A stretch of 7,029 bases of DNA from Thiobacillus sp. (GCA_020216925.1 JAIWOL010000109.1:1-7029), one strand, 5' to 3'; counted from the first letter of the stretch, positions 1 through 6,130 are shown. Program-made: numbers and translations. The notes: a model not told the origin generated them from the letters alone.

Positions 1-91
1 ATGTGCTTCGTTTCCAACGATGGCCTCCTTGCGAACAAGGGGGGTCAATTCCTCGTGTCGCCAGGGGGTCAATTTACGGTGTCGCCTGACA
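1..91. mobile_element. Terminal end of an IS21-type insertion sequence (partial)
   Basis: Two copies of a GGGGGTCAATT-N5-TGTCGCC unit lie at 40-62 and 64-86, exactly 24 bases apart, and the block ends with TGACA at 87-91. Immediately afterwards the sequence becomes recognisable photolyase coding sequence. Read inwards from the junction the element would begin TGTCAGGCGACACC. Multiple short terminal repeats with TG...CA tips are known for IS21-family elements, where they serve as transposase binding sites. A small hairpin (CCTTG-CGAA-CAAGG, 27-40) precedes the repeats. The transposase genes (istA/istB type) would lie to the left, outside the window, so family assignment rests on the ends alone. 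No target-site duplication can be tested because the other end is not present. Confidence 0.62.
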
Positions 92-471
92 TCTGGCTCG
101 CAAGCTACGTGGTGCATGTGCGCAAAACCCGCTGGCGCGCCGGCGCGGACTGGATGTTCGGACATTTGCTCGACGGCGACGCGGCGAGCAACCATCTGTC
201 GTGGCAATGGGTTGCCGGCACGTTCTGCGCCAAGCCCTATCTTTTCAACGCGGAAAACGTGGCGAAATTCGCGCCCATGCTGGCGTCCCCACGCACGGCC
301 ATCGACACCGGCTACGCCGCGCTCGACGAGCATGCGCGCCACGGCGGCGACGCTGGCCCGGAGCCCGGCAGGCATCCCGGCGTGGTCCCGCCGCCGGCAC
401 TGCCCGAAGTGGAGCCCTGCACGTCGTTTTCAAGCTGGTTCGGACGCATCGTCCGCGCATCGCCGGCGTGA
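92..471 (+). pseudogene. Photolyase/cryptochrome-family FAD-binding domain protein, 3' fragment truncated by IS end
   Basis: The translated product has the C-terminal signature of the photolyase FAD-binding domain: WLASYVVHVRK, then RAGADWMFGHLLDGD, SNHLSWQWVAGT and KPYLFNAENVAKFAP, then a proline-rich tail. In this superfamily the DGD/N...WQW region lines the FAD pocket and the tryptophans belong to the electron-transfer path; active members repair UV-induced pyrimidine dimers or act as light sensors. Only about 126 residues remain of a protein normally around 450-500 residues long, so the photolyase homology domain and most of the FAD domain are missing. The reading frame stays open leftwards through the IS-like repeats to an ATG at base 1, but the roughly 30 residues encoded there are IS sequence, not photolyase. 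A 156-residue chimera might be translated but should not be a working enzyme. Its 3' end overlaps the convergent GIY-YIG gene by 42 bases. Confidence 0.72.
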
Positions 472-732
472 CTCGTCACAGGCGGCCGAGGTCAGCGCGA
501 GCTTGGCCGCGCGCGGCAGGCGCTTGAGCGCCGCTTCGCGCCGGCAGGCGGCCGCGCGGTCGGGGACGGGTTCTAAGTAGACCATTTCGACCGGCAGCCG
601 GGCGCGGGTATAGCGCGCACCGGCGCCGGCATTGTGCTCTGCCAGGCGACGGCGCGGATCGGTGGTGATGCCGGCGTAGAGCGTGCCGTCGGCGCAACGG
701 AGTACATAGACGAACCAGGATGAGGCGGCCAT
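430..732 (-). CDS. GIY-YIG nuclease superfamily protein (YhbQ/UPF0213-like)
   Basis: This 100-residue protein is a stand-alone GIY-YIG domain. The family hallmarks are in order: WFVYVLRC (GIY strand, residues 6-13), GTLYAGIT (YIG strand, 16-23), RRRLAEHN (helix with the catalytic Arg, 27-34), [11 protein letters not shown] (39-48) and Glu66 in [10 protein letters not shown], the expected metal-binding glutamate. The length fits the small bacterial YhbQ-like group, for which nuclease activity has been reported in some members but the biological role is not settled. The ATG at 732 is the only sensible start; no in-frame alternative lies just upstream and the ribosome binding site is weak. The last 16 or so residues ([16 protein letters not shown]) go beyond the core domain and are encoded antisense to the photolyase fragment. 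It lies 34 bases downstream of the HDOD gene on the same strand and may be co-transcribed with it. Confidence 0.88.
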   Translation of the reverse strand: MAASSWFVYVLRCADGTLYAGITTDPRRRLAEHNAGAGARYTRARLPVEMVYLEPVPDRAAACRREAALKRLPRAAKLALTSAACDESRRRCADDASEPA

Positions 733-766
733 GCCGCCATCATCGCAGATTACGCGGATGCGGTTC

Positions 767-2128
767 TCAGGCGGCGGCTTCGGTCATCTGCTGCGCCCAG
801 GCCAGGGCTGCGCCGTGCACGGCGTCGATGTCCGCCACCTCGCGGCCGATCACTTTCGCCTGCGCTTCGAGACTTTGCGTGTCGTCCTGCTCCACGGCAA
901 CGGCCAGCGCCAGGTACGGGGCATAGGGCCCCTCGCGATGGAGGATGGCCGCCGTGATTTCGGCCGGCAGCGGAATCTGCGCGAGCAGCTTGTCCATCGG
1001 CATGCGCATCACCACGTCGAGCAGGGAAAACAGGCCGGCGACAAAAATCTCATCCCGCGCGCGGGCGCTCAGCGTGCTGCCGGCGAGCTGTTCCGCGACG
1101 CGCCCTCGCACCATGGCGTTTTCCAGCAGGGCCTGGTCGAGCGCCTGCATGCCGCCGCCGGTAAAGAGCACCACGGTGAGCCAGCGGTAAAGCTTGTCCA
1201 TGCCCATGACCATGAGCGCCTGCTCGATGCCGCCGATCTTGTTCATGAGCCCCATGCCGGGCGAATTCACATAGCGCAGGAGCCGCACCGACAAGACCGG
1301 ATCGAGCTGCACCTGTTTGGCCAGATCGCGCAGTTCGGCGCCGCTGCGCACGCGGTTCATCAGGTCGAGCACCTTGGCACGCGACGGCCCGATGGCCGGG
1401 GCGTTCAGGGTTTCGTGGCGTGTGATGAACGGCCCCATGAACAGGCTGCACTGGAGTTTGTGGCACAGATGGAAGGCTTCGAGCGTCTGCACGCCGGTGG
1501 CGACGAAACGTTTGCCGCTGGCGAGTTTGGAAATCGCCGACATGCGGGCAGCGATGGCGGGGATGTCCTCGCTGCCGGCATCGAGGAGCACGTAGTCGGC
1601 TCGCTGGAACAGCGCCGCACAGTCCGGCCGCAACACAGCCTCTGAATCGACGGCAAAGGCAGCGCCCCCGGCCTTGAGCGCATCGATGCGCGCCAGCCCG
1701 TCGGCATCGACCGGCGTGGCGTCGTCCAGTTTCAGCAGCCACACCGTACCCGCTGCCGGCCAGCCGGAGAGCTGCGGCAGGTCGAGCGAGGCAGGCGCAA
1801 GCGGGACAAAGGCCAGCCGCGAACCGAGCTTGCCGGCAATGTCGGCACGCACAAGGTTGCCCAGCAGGGTGTCGTCGACCAGCCGCTGCATTTCCGGCAG
1901 GATTGCACGGTTATCGCAATCGGCCGAACGGCGCAGCATGAAGGCGTAACCCGCCACCTTCTGATCGCGGCCGAGGATGGCCTCGCGGCGCATGACCGAA
2001 GGCGGCTTGCCGGCTTTTGCGGCAGGAGTCGCCTGGATGGACGCTTCCCTGGCTAGTGCGTGGCGATGCGCCTGCGCTGCGCTGTTGTCACGATTGCCCG
2101 ACCACATTCCCACCAGACGATTCAGCAC
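767..2128 (-). CDS. EAL-like/HDOD-domain signal transduction protein (YuxH-type, COG3434)
   Basis: The 453-residue protein has three parts. Residues 1-45 are a variable Ala/Arg-rich lead. Residues 46-245 resemble a degenerate EAL domain: it opens with [22 protein letters not shown] and closes with [13 protein letters not shown], the position of the EAL-domain QGYFFxKP motif. The Glu-Ala-Leu signature and most c-di-GMP-hydrolysing acidic residues are not seen, so phosphodiesterase activity is unlikely. Residues 246-430 form an HDOD domain, with helices around [23 protein letters not shown] and [24 protein letters not shown] domains lack the catalytic HD pair and act as signalling or regulatory modules, in some bacteria in motility or c-di-GMP networks. 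No transmembrane segment is seen, so it should be cytoplasmic. The start is GTG at 2128, supported by AGGAG five bases upstream; an ATG at 2107 is an alternative. The ligand and partner cannot be told from sequence. Confidence 0.88.
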   Translation of the reverse strand: MLNRLVGMWSGNRDNSAAQAHRHALAREASIQATPAAKAGKPPSVMRREAILGRDQKVAGYAFMLRRSADCDNRAILPEMQRLVDDTLLGNLVRADIAGKLGSRLAFVPLAPASLDLPQLSGWPAAGTVWLLKLDDATPVDADGLARIDALKAGGAAFAVDSEAVLRPDCAALFQRADYVLLDAGSEDIPAIAARMSAISKLASGKRFVATGVQTLEAFHLCHKLQCSLFMGPFITRHETLNAPAIGPSRAKVLDLMNRVRSGAELRDLAKQVQLDPVLSVRLLRYVNSPGMGLMNKIGGIEQALMVMGMDKLYRWLTVVLFTGGGMQALDQALLENAMVRGRVAEQLAGSTLSARARDEIFVAGLFSLLDVVMRMPMDKLLAQIPLPAEITAAILHREGPYAPYLALAVAVEQDDTQSLEAQAKVIGREVADIDAVHGAALAWAQQMTEAAA

Positions 2129-2216
2129 GACCGCTCCTGTTTGACGAATTACCGGAAGTCATCCTGGGAATCGGCGGCGCGCGCCGGATCTGAACCCCCG
2201 GCCGGCAAAACTTTTA
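2129..2216. other. Intergenic gap between the HDOD gene and the haem lipoprotein gene
   Basis: These 88 bases separate two same-strand genes. They contain a 12-base perfect palindrome, CGGCGCGCGCCG (2175-2186), and a CCGGCCGG block just after the lipoprotein stop codon. On the minus strand neither is followed by a T-run, so no intrinsic terminator is called. No convincing -10/-35 pair for the HDOD gene was seen, though the gap is long enough to hold one. Confidence 0.3.
2134..2138 (-). promoter_or_regulatory. Ribosome binding site deciding a GTG start for the HDOD gene
   Basis: The minus strand reads AGGAG, then five bases (CGGTC), then GTG at 2128. This perfect Shine-Dalgarno match at good spacing favours the GTG over the in-frame ATG at 2107, which would be 26 bases from it. 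Confidence 0.7.
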
Positions 2217-2798
2217 TTACAGCGGGCGGCTGATCGAGACGATGCCGCGCAGCGTGCCCGGCGCGTAACCCACCGCCTTGTCCAGCGGATAATCCACCGC
2301 CAGGCGGGCCTTCACCCCTTCGGGGATCGCGTCAGGCGCGCCGTGGCAGGTCAGGCACAGGGGTTGCACGGGCAGGGCCTTGGCGTAGCGGAACTGTTTG
2401 CCGGCCGCAGTGGAAACGATCTGCCAGGTTTCCAGCGTCTCGGGTTTCTCGCCGGCTGCCAGCCGCTTTTCCAGGCCGGCCTGCGCCTCGGCTTCCCAGG
2501 CGTCGGGCGCGCCGGCAGGGTTGCGGTTCTTGGGGCTGACGCGTTTGGCGGTCACCCCGAACTGTTTCGATACGTCGGCGGCGATTTGCGGCGCACGCGT
2601 CTTGCACACGCCGATGGCGCCATCCGGGCCCTGTTCGGACAGCGCCGTCTTGAGCTCGCCGCCCAGTTTCTGCACCAGCGTCGACGATGCCTTGCGGGCA
2701 TCGTCGACCATGGCAGCCTGTTGTTCGGCGGTGGGAACACTGGCGCAACCGGTGGCCAGAAGCGCAGTGGCGGCAGCAAGGAAAGCGGCGGTTTTCAT
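2217..2798 (-). CDS. Tll0287-like (DUF3365) c-type haem lipoprotein
   Basis: The 193-residue product starts with a lipoprotein-like signal (MKTAAFLAAATALLATGC), with Cys18 as the probable lipidated residue; the lipobox is imperfect because Ala, not Leu, sits at -3. The rest matches the DUF3365/Tll0287-like haem domain: IGVCKTRAP (63-70), RVSPKNRNPAGAPDAWE (86-102), and a single CxxCH c-type haem site, CLTCH (148-152). It ends at GIVSISRPL, the usual end of the domain. In many bacteria this domain is the periplasmic sensor part of histidine kinases or chemoreceptors; here it stands alone with no output domain. The product is therefore inferred to be a periplasmic, membrane-anchored haem protein for redox or gas binding, or for small-scale electron transfer. 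The ATG at 2798 has GGAG six bases upstream (2805-2808). It is divergent from the DUF502 gene and has its own promoter candidate. Haem attachment would require a cytochrome c maturation system, not visible here. Confidence 0.88.
   Translation of the reverse strand: MKTAAFLAAATALLATGCASVPTAEQQAAMVDDARKASSTLVQKLGGELKTALSEQGPDGAIGVCKTRAPQIAADVSKQFGVTAKRVSPKNRNPAGAPDAWEAEAQAGLEKRLAAGEKPETLETWQIVSTAAGKQFRYAKALPVQPLCLTCHGAPDAIPEGVKARLAVDYPLDKAVGYAPGTLRGIVSISRPL
2680..2708 (-). repeat. Perfect 12-bp inverted repeat (hairpin) inside the haem lipoprotein gene
   Basis: GTCGACGATGCC (2680-2691) and its exact reverse complement GGCATCGTCGAC (2697-2708) are separated by five bases. On the mRNA strand the repeat begins exactly at codon 31 and spans residues V31-T40. 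The loop region reads CGCAA, which could fold as a C-GCAA-G GNRA-type tetraloop with one bulged C. Whether this is functional or a by-product of codon choice is open. Confidence 0.7.
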
Positions 2799-2827
2799 TT
2801 ACAACTCCGGGGATTGGGAACGGGTAA

Positions 2828-2859
2828 ATTCTAGCAACGCCCCCCTGTTATGCTGTCGA
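2828..2859 (-). promoter_or_regulatory. Candidate extended -10 promoter for the haem lipoprotein gene
   Basis: On the minus strand TGCTAGAAT (2828-2836) matches the extended -10 pattern TGnTATAAT with one mismatch in the hexamer. TCGACA (2854-2859) resembles a -35 box with one mismatch, but the 20-base spacer is longer than the usual 16-18. Start of transcription near base 2821 would leave a leader of about 23 bases containing the GGAG site. Prediction only. Confidence 0.4.
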
Positions 2860-2901
2860 AAATGTTTTGATCGCCAGCGCAACCGGCTGGCCTGTCCGCT
2901 T

Positions 2902-3516
2902 ATGAAGCATCTCACGCAATATTTCCTGCGCGGCCTGCTTACCGCCCTGCCGCTTGGACTCACGATTTACCTCTTGGCATTGTTTCTGGGCTGGATGGAA
3001 TCGTGGTCGTCGCGGCTGTTCCGGCCCCTGCTCGGCGAAATCTACGCTCCCGGCCTGGGACTCATGCTGGGCATTGGCGGCATCGTGCTGCTGGGATTTC
3101 TGGTTTCGCGCCCTTGCGTGGCACGCCTGCTCACGCTGATCGAGCTGCCTTTCACCAACCTGCCGGTGGTGAAGAACATCTACGGCTCGTTGAAGGACTT
3201 TGCCGATTTCTTTTCGCCGAAGAAAACCGGCGCACGCCAGATGGTGGTGGCGCTCAAGGCTCCGGGGCAGGAACTGGAACTGGTCGGGCTGGTGACGCGC
3301 CAGCAGCTCGACGACCTGCCGGCCGGATTCACCCCGGGCGATCGCGTGGCGGTCTATCTGCCCATGGGCTACATGATCGGCGGCTACACCGTATTCGTGC
3401 CGCGCAGCTGGGTGCGGCCGATCGACATGCCGGTGGAAGAGGCCATGCGCGCTTCGCTGTTTGCCTGGATGGGCAACGCCGCCGAGGATGCCGCGCGTCC
3501 GCCTCGCCAGCTGTGA
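2902..3516 (+). CDS. DUF502 family inner-membrane protein
   Basis: This 204-residue protein matches the DUF502 family, which is widespread in proteobacteria and whose biochemical role is not established. Two transmembrane segments are visible, at about residues 7-31 (FLRGLLTALPLGLTIYLLAL and onward) and 51-70 (GLGLMLGIGGIVLLGFLVSR). They are followed by the conserved ELPFTNLPVVKNIYGSLKDF segment (81-100) and a soluble domain ending in GYMIGGYTVFVPRSWVRPID (156-175), then MPVEEAMRASLFAWM. The open frame continues far upstream, to 2398, but that part lies antisense to the haem lipoprotein gene. The ATG at 2902 was chosen because it gives the usual MKxLxxYFLRGLLTxLP N-terminus. The ribosome binding site is weak. 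The gene is divergent from the haem lipoprotein gene and convergent with cbiX. Confidence 0.9.
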   Translation: MKHLTQYFLRGLLTALPLGLTIYLLALFLGWMESWSSRLFRPLLGEIYAPGLGLMLGIGGIVLLGFLVSRPCVARLLTLIELPFTNLPVVKNIYGSLKDFADFFSPKKTGARQMVVALKAPGQELELVGLVTRQQLDDLPAGFTPGDRVAVYLPMGYMIGGYTVFVPRSWVRPIDMPVEEAMRASLFAWMGNAAEDAARPPRQL

Positions 3517-3523
3517 CCGCCCG

Positions 3524-3542
3524 GGCGGGCGCTTGCGCCGCC
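3524..3542. terminator. Possible hairpin terminator between convergent DUF502 and cbiX genes
   Basis: The 30-base gap between the two converging stop codons holds GGCG-g-GCGC-TT-GCGC-CGCC, an 8-bp GC stem with one bulged G and a very short loop. Such a hairpin could stop transcription from either side, but there is no T-run on either strand, so it is not a classic intrinsic terminator. Confidence 0.3.
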
Positions 3543-3546
3543 TGCT

Positions 3547-3978
3547 TCAGGACCCGCAATCGCACGCCACCGGCGCGCCGCCGACGAAACGCCGGCAGGC
3601 AGCCGTAGCGGTCGATTCGCAGCGCGCAACCGAGAGGATGGCTGCGGACAGGGCGGGGGACGCGCCCAGATGCGCGCTCATGCGCACCGACACATCCGGC
3701 CGCTGGCGGGCAAATTCGGCGATCGCGGCGGGGATGTCCTGCGCCACATGGGTACCCGCCGCAAGAAAATAGGGGAAGGCGACAATCTCGCTCGCCCCGC
3801 GTGCGGCAAGCGCGTGGAGTCCGTCGGGGATCAGCGGTTCGGCCAGTTCGAGGAACGCAGCCTCGACATGGTCATACCCGCAGTCTGGCTGGGCACGCAG
3901 GCGCGCGGCAAGCGCGCGGACCTCGTCGTTGGAGGCGGCGCGACGGCTGCCGTGGGCGATGACGAGCAAACTGGGCAT
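3547..3978 (-). CDS. cbiX: CbiX-type sirohydrochlorin chelatase (cobalto/ferrochelatase), short form
   Basis: The 143-residue protein begins MPSLLVIAHGSRR, the hallmark of CbiX/SirB chelatases, with His9 as the expected metal-binding histidine. The second family histidine is His77 in AFPYFLAAGTHVAQDIP, and HVEAAFLELAEPLIPDGL (37-54) matches the central helix. Members insert Co2+ (cobalamin route) or Fe2+ (sirohaem route) into sirohydrochlorin in the cytoplasm; sequence alone does not settle the metal. The length matches the small single-domain form that works as a homodimer. The C-terminus carries four cysteines (C120, C128, C139, C141), which is unusual for a minimal chelatase. An upstream in-frame start at 4014 exists, but the ATG at 3978 is preferred because of a ribosome binding site seven bases upstream and the family N-terminus. 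It is last in the minus-strand gene row, 87 bases after the exported-protein gene. Confidence 0.86.
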   Translation of the reverse strand: MPSLLVIAHGSRRAASNDEVRALAARLRAQPDCGYDHVEAAFLELAEPLIPDGLHALAARGASEIVAFPYFLAAGTHVAQDIPAAIAEFARQRPDVSVRMSAHLGASPALSAAILSVARCESTATAACRRFVGGAPVACDCGS

Positions 3979-3985
3979 GATGGCA

Positions 3986-3989
3986 CTCC
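3986..3989 (-). promoter_or_regulatory. Ribosome binding site fixing the cbiX start at 3978
   Basis: The minus strand reads GGAG, then seven bases, then ATG (3978). This places translation 12 codons inside the longest open frame and agrees with the conserved chelatase N-terminus. Confidence 0.65.
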
Positions 3990-4065
3990 ATGAAAAAACC
4001 TGACGGTGGAACACCGGCCGGCCGCAAAGTTCCAGCGGCGTCGCAGCCGAGAATTGCGCTGCACG

Positions 4066-4512
4066 CTACTTTGCCGCATCGAGCGCGTCGCGCAGCCTGT
4101 TTGCGTCGATGTGCCTGTCGAGCTCCGCCAACGCGGCGGCCACTTTGGGATCGGCGAAAACCTCGGCCATGGCCACTTGCCCCAGCGTCTGAAAGCCGCT
4201 CTGGATAGCCGCGGCGCCTTCCACCCTGACGGCTTGCCGGGTCTGCTCAAGACAGCTCTCGGTCAGCAGGCGCTCGAAAATACGCGCGGTATCGCGGTTG
4301 ATGCGCGTGCGCGCCTCGTTGCCCACTTTCGCCAGGGAGGCCACCGCAGGGTGCAGCGTGGTGGTGGAGATTACCCAGCGTACCAGCGTGTTTTTGTCCT
4401 CGGTCGTGGTTTTTTCGACCAGGCAGCGTGACAGGTCGTCGGCGTAGAGTCCGGCGTGCGCCGGCAGGGAAAAGGCCAGACACAGCAGGGCGGGCAGGAA
4501 TGCACGCGGCAT
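4066..4512 (-). CDS. Exported conserved protein of unknown function with a cysteine pair
   Basis: I do not recognise a named domain. From the ATG at 4512 the 148-residue product has a clear signal peptide, MPRAFLPALLCLAFSLPAHA, with predicted cleavage after Ala-His-Ala (residue 20). The mature part, about 128 residues, is mostly helical and contains exactly two cysteines, C30 (DLSRCLVEKTT) and C87 (LLTESCLEQTRQAV), which could form a disulfide in the periplasm. The segment TTEDKNTLVRWVISTTTLHP resembles conserved hypothetical exported proteins I associate with other proteobacteria, but this is from memory and unverified. The frame is open further upstream to 4611; the ATG at 4512 is preferred because it places the signal peptide at the N-terminus and follows the upstream gcvR-like stop by 13 bases. 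No strong ribosome binding site is seen, which suits translational coupling. It lies between gcvR and cbiX in the same row. Confidence 0.72.
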   Translation of the reverse strand: MPRAFLPALLCLAFSLPAHAGLYADDLSRCLVEKTTTEDKNTLVRWVISTTTLHPAVASLAKVGNEARTRINRDTARIFERLLTESCLEQTRQAVRVEGAAAIQSGFQTLGQVAMAEVFADPKVAAALAELDRHIDANRLRDALDAAK

Positions 4513-4525
4513 CGGGGACGCCGGT

Positions 4526-5062
4526 TCAGCGGACGGGTTCGAAGGTTGCATCGAGGTTCTGTCCATCACAGTAATCGAGAAAATCGCCGCGCAGGGTGGC
4601 AATGTGCGCATCGGCGGGAATGCCCAGCGTCATGCGCACGGCGAACATCGGGGCGCCGGTATGCGGTGCGGGATAGGCGTCGGTATCGAGCGACTCGATG
4701 TTGATGCGCAACCGGGCAAAGAAATTGGCCAGGCTGTTGACGATACCGGGCTGGTCGAGCGCGGATACCTCGACCACGTAGGGAATCAACGGCCGTTCCG
4801 CCTTGGTGCCGCGTGTCCGGCGCTGCACGATGGCAAGACCCAGCTCCTCGCCCACGCCGGGCAGACGGGATTCCAGCTTGGCCAGCGCGTCCCAGCTGCC
4901 GGTGACACGCATCAACACCGCAAACTGGCCGGCCATGGCAGTCATGCGGGATTCCTCGATGTTGCAGCCGGCCTCGCCGATGGCGCGGGTGAGTTTTTCG
5001 ACCAGTCCGACCTTGTCCTCGCCACTGGCGGTGAGGACGATGGATTCTGCTTCGTTCGACAT
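4526..5062 (-). CDS. gcvR: GcvR-like glycine cleavage regulatory protein, two ACT domains
   Basis: The 178-residue product has two ACT domains in tandem. The first (about 6-80) contains SGEDKVGLVEKLTRAIGEAGCNIEESRM; the second (about 95-175) contains SALDQPGIVNSLANFFARLRINIESL. This arrangement, length and spacing match GcvR, which in E. coli antagonises the activator GcvA to repress the glycine cleavage operon when glycine is low. No DNA-binding domain is present, so it should act through a protein partner, and no gcvA or gcv genes are in the window. The annotation may be broader than the true role, since double-ACT proteins of this kind are common in proteobacteria. The ATG at 5062 shares its A with the stop codon of the upstream transporter gene (TGATG), and AGGAAG lies eight bases upstream; a TTG one codon earlier is a less likely start. 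Confidence 0.82.
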   Translation of the reverse strand: MSNEAESIVLTASGEDKVGLVEKLTRAIGEAGCNIEESRMTAMAGQFAVLMRVTGSWDALAKLESRLPGVGEELGLAIVQRRTRGTKAERPLIPYVVEVSALDQPGIVNSLANFFARLRINIESLDTDAYPAPHTGAPMFAVRMTLGIPADAHIATLRGDFLDYCDGQNLDATFEPVR

Positions 5063-6129
5063 CAAATGAGCTTCCTGTCAGAGAGTTCTTTTTTGAGATA
5101 CGCGTAAAAAACCGGCGCAGCGACCACGCCCTGCACGCCGAAGGCTGCTTCCATGACCAGCATGGCGATCAGGAGCTCCCACGCTCGCGCCTGAATCCGC
5201 CCCCCGATGATACGGGCATTCACGAAATATTCGAGCTTGTGGATGACAATCAGGAAGGCCAAGGAGCCGACAGCGACAGCGAGCGAATGCGACAGCGAGA
5301 TGATCACGATGACGGTGTTGGAGATGAGGTTGCCCAGCACCGGCAGCAAACCGACCAGAAAGGTGACGAGCACCATGGTCTTGGTGAAGGGCAGGTGCAC
5401 GCCCATCGCCGGCAGCACGAGCATCAGGTAGATGCCGGTGAGCACGGCGTTGAGCGCAGAAATGCGGATCTGCGCGAACACCACGCGCTGGAAGGCTTCG
5501 CCCAGGCGGTGCATGCGTTCGCACATCGCCCGCGCCAGGGGGGCCAGGGTGGTCTGCGTGCGCGCTTCGCGCAAGGCCACAAAGCTGCCGATGATGAGCC
5601 CGACAATGACGTAGAGCAGCGCCCGTCCGGCGTCGCCGCCGAGCTTGCGCAGATCCTGCGCGTGAGTGCGCAGCCATTCGACCAGACCGGCGCGGATCAT
5701 CGATCCGTCGCCCTGCGGCAGCCAGGCAGCGGCCCAGGCGGGCAGGAGCTCGCGCGAATTCTCGATGATTTCCGCCATCTTCGTGAGCAGACCGGCCAGC
5801 CCTCCCTCGGTGCGCAGATACAGCACCGCGCCCGTCGCCAGGCCGCCCAGCACCCCCAGCACCACCAGCGTGATCAGCGACACCACCAGCACCTTGGCCC
5901 AGGCGTGATCGAGCCAGCCGATCACAAAGCGCGGCGCCAGCAGGTGAACCAGCTGCACGACCAGCAGGCCGGCCAGCAACGCCGGCATGAGATGCAATCC
6001 GAGCGTGAGCAGCAGGCTGGCGGCCATCAACAGCCAGGCAGCGATTTCATGACGGGTGGCGGAGACAGACATGGCCGGCACCATGCCAAACTCGGACGGG
6101 CGAGGCAAGCGGTGCGCGCGTCGCTTCAT
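5062..6129 (-). CDS. AI-2E family transporter (PerM/YdiK-type membrane protein)
   Basis: The 355-residue protein is a polytopic inner-membrane protein of the AI-2E transporter family. Hydrophobic segments appear at about residues 30-45, 47-65, 79-105, 168-187, 223-242, 250-282, 285-298 and 318-345. The C-terminal family signature is clear: LPVLGNLISNTVIVI (262-276), HKLEYFVNARIIGGRI (297-312), then ARAWELLIAMLVMEAAFGVQGVV and APVFYAYLKKEL. Members have been linked to autoinducer-2 export (TqsA) or to Na+/H+ antiport, but most, including PerM-like ones, have no proven substrate, so autoinducer transport should not be assumed. The ATG at 6129 lies one base after the DUF1345 stop (TGA-C-ATG) and has no clear ribosome binding site; a start at Met20 (6072) would remove a basic, non-conserved lead. 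It is followed directly by gcvR. Confidence 0.88.
   Translation of the reverse strand: MKRRAHRLPRPSEFGMVPAMSVSATRHEIAAWLLMAASLLLTLGLHLMPALLAGLLVVQLVHLLAPRFVIGWLDHAWAKVLVVSLITLVVLGVLGGLATGAVLYLRTEGGLAGLLTKMAEIIENSRELLPAWAAAWLPQGDGSMIRAGLVEWLRTHAQDLRKLGGDAGRALLYVIVGLIIGSFVALREARTQTTLAPLARAMCERMHRLGEAFQRVVFAQIRISALNAVLTGIYLMLVLPAMGVHLPFTKTMVLVTFLVGLLPVLGNLISNTVIVIISLSHSLAVAVGSLAFLIVIHKLEYFVNARIIGGRIQARAWELLIAMLVMEAAFGVQGVVAAPVFYAYLKKELSDRKLI
5071..5076 (-). promoter_or_regulatory. Ribosome binding site for the gcvR-like gene, inside the upstream transporter gene
   Basis: AGGAAG on the minus strand lies eight bases before the ATG at 5062 and within the last codons of the transporter gene. Together with the TGATG stop/start overlap it suggests coupled translation with some independent initiation. 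Confidence 0.6.
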
Positions 6130-6130
6130 G

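Noticed and set aside
1..91. Start codon at base 1 as the true start of the photolyase-like protein
   Set aside because: The first 30 residues are encoded by IS-like terminal repeats; photolyase similarity starts only at residue 31 or so, deep within the domain.
731..1645. 304-codon plus-strand open frame
   Set aside because: It is antisense to the HDOD gene, which has clear domain motifs and a good ribosome binding site. The His/Gln/Arg-rich translation is typical of an off-strand reading of GC-rich coding DNA.
2175..2203. GC-rich palindromes after the haem lipoprotein gene as an intrinsic terminator
   Set aside because: There is no T-run after them on the minus strand, and short GC palindromes are common in DNA of this composition.
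2343..2834. 163-codon plus-strand open frame
   Set aside because: It lies antisense to the haem lipoprotein gene, has no domain and no ribosome binding site that stands out.
2398..2901. 168-codon N-terminal extension of the DUF502 open frame
   Set aside because: It runs antisense through the haem lipoprotein gene, and the DUF502 family N-terminus matches the ATG at 2902.
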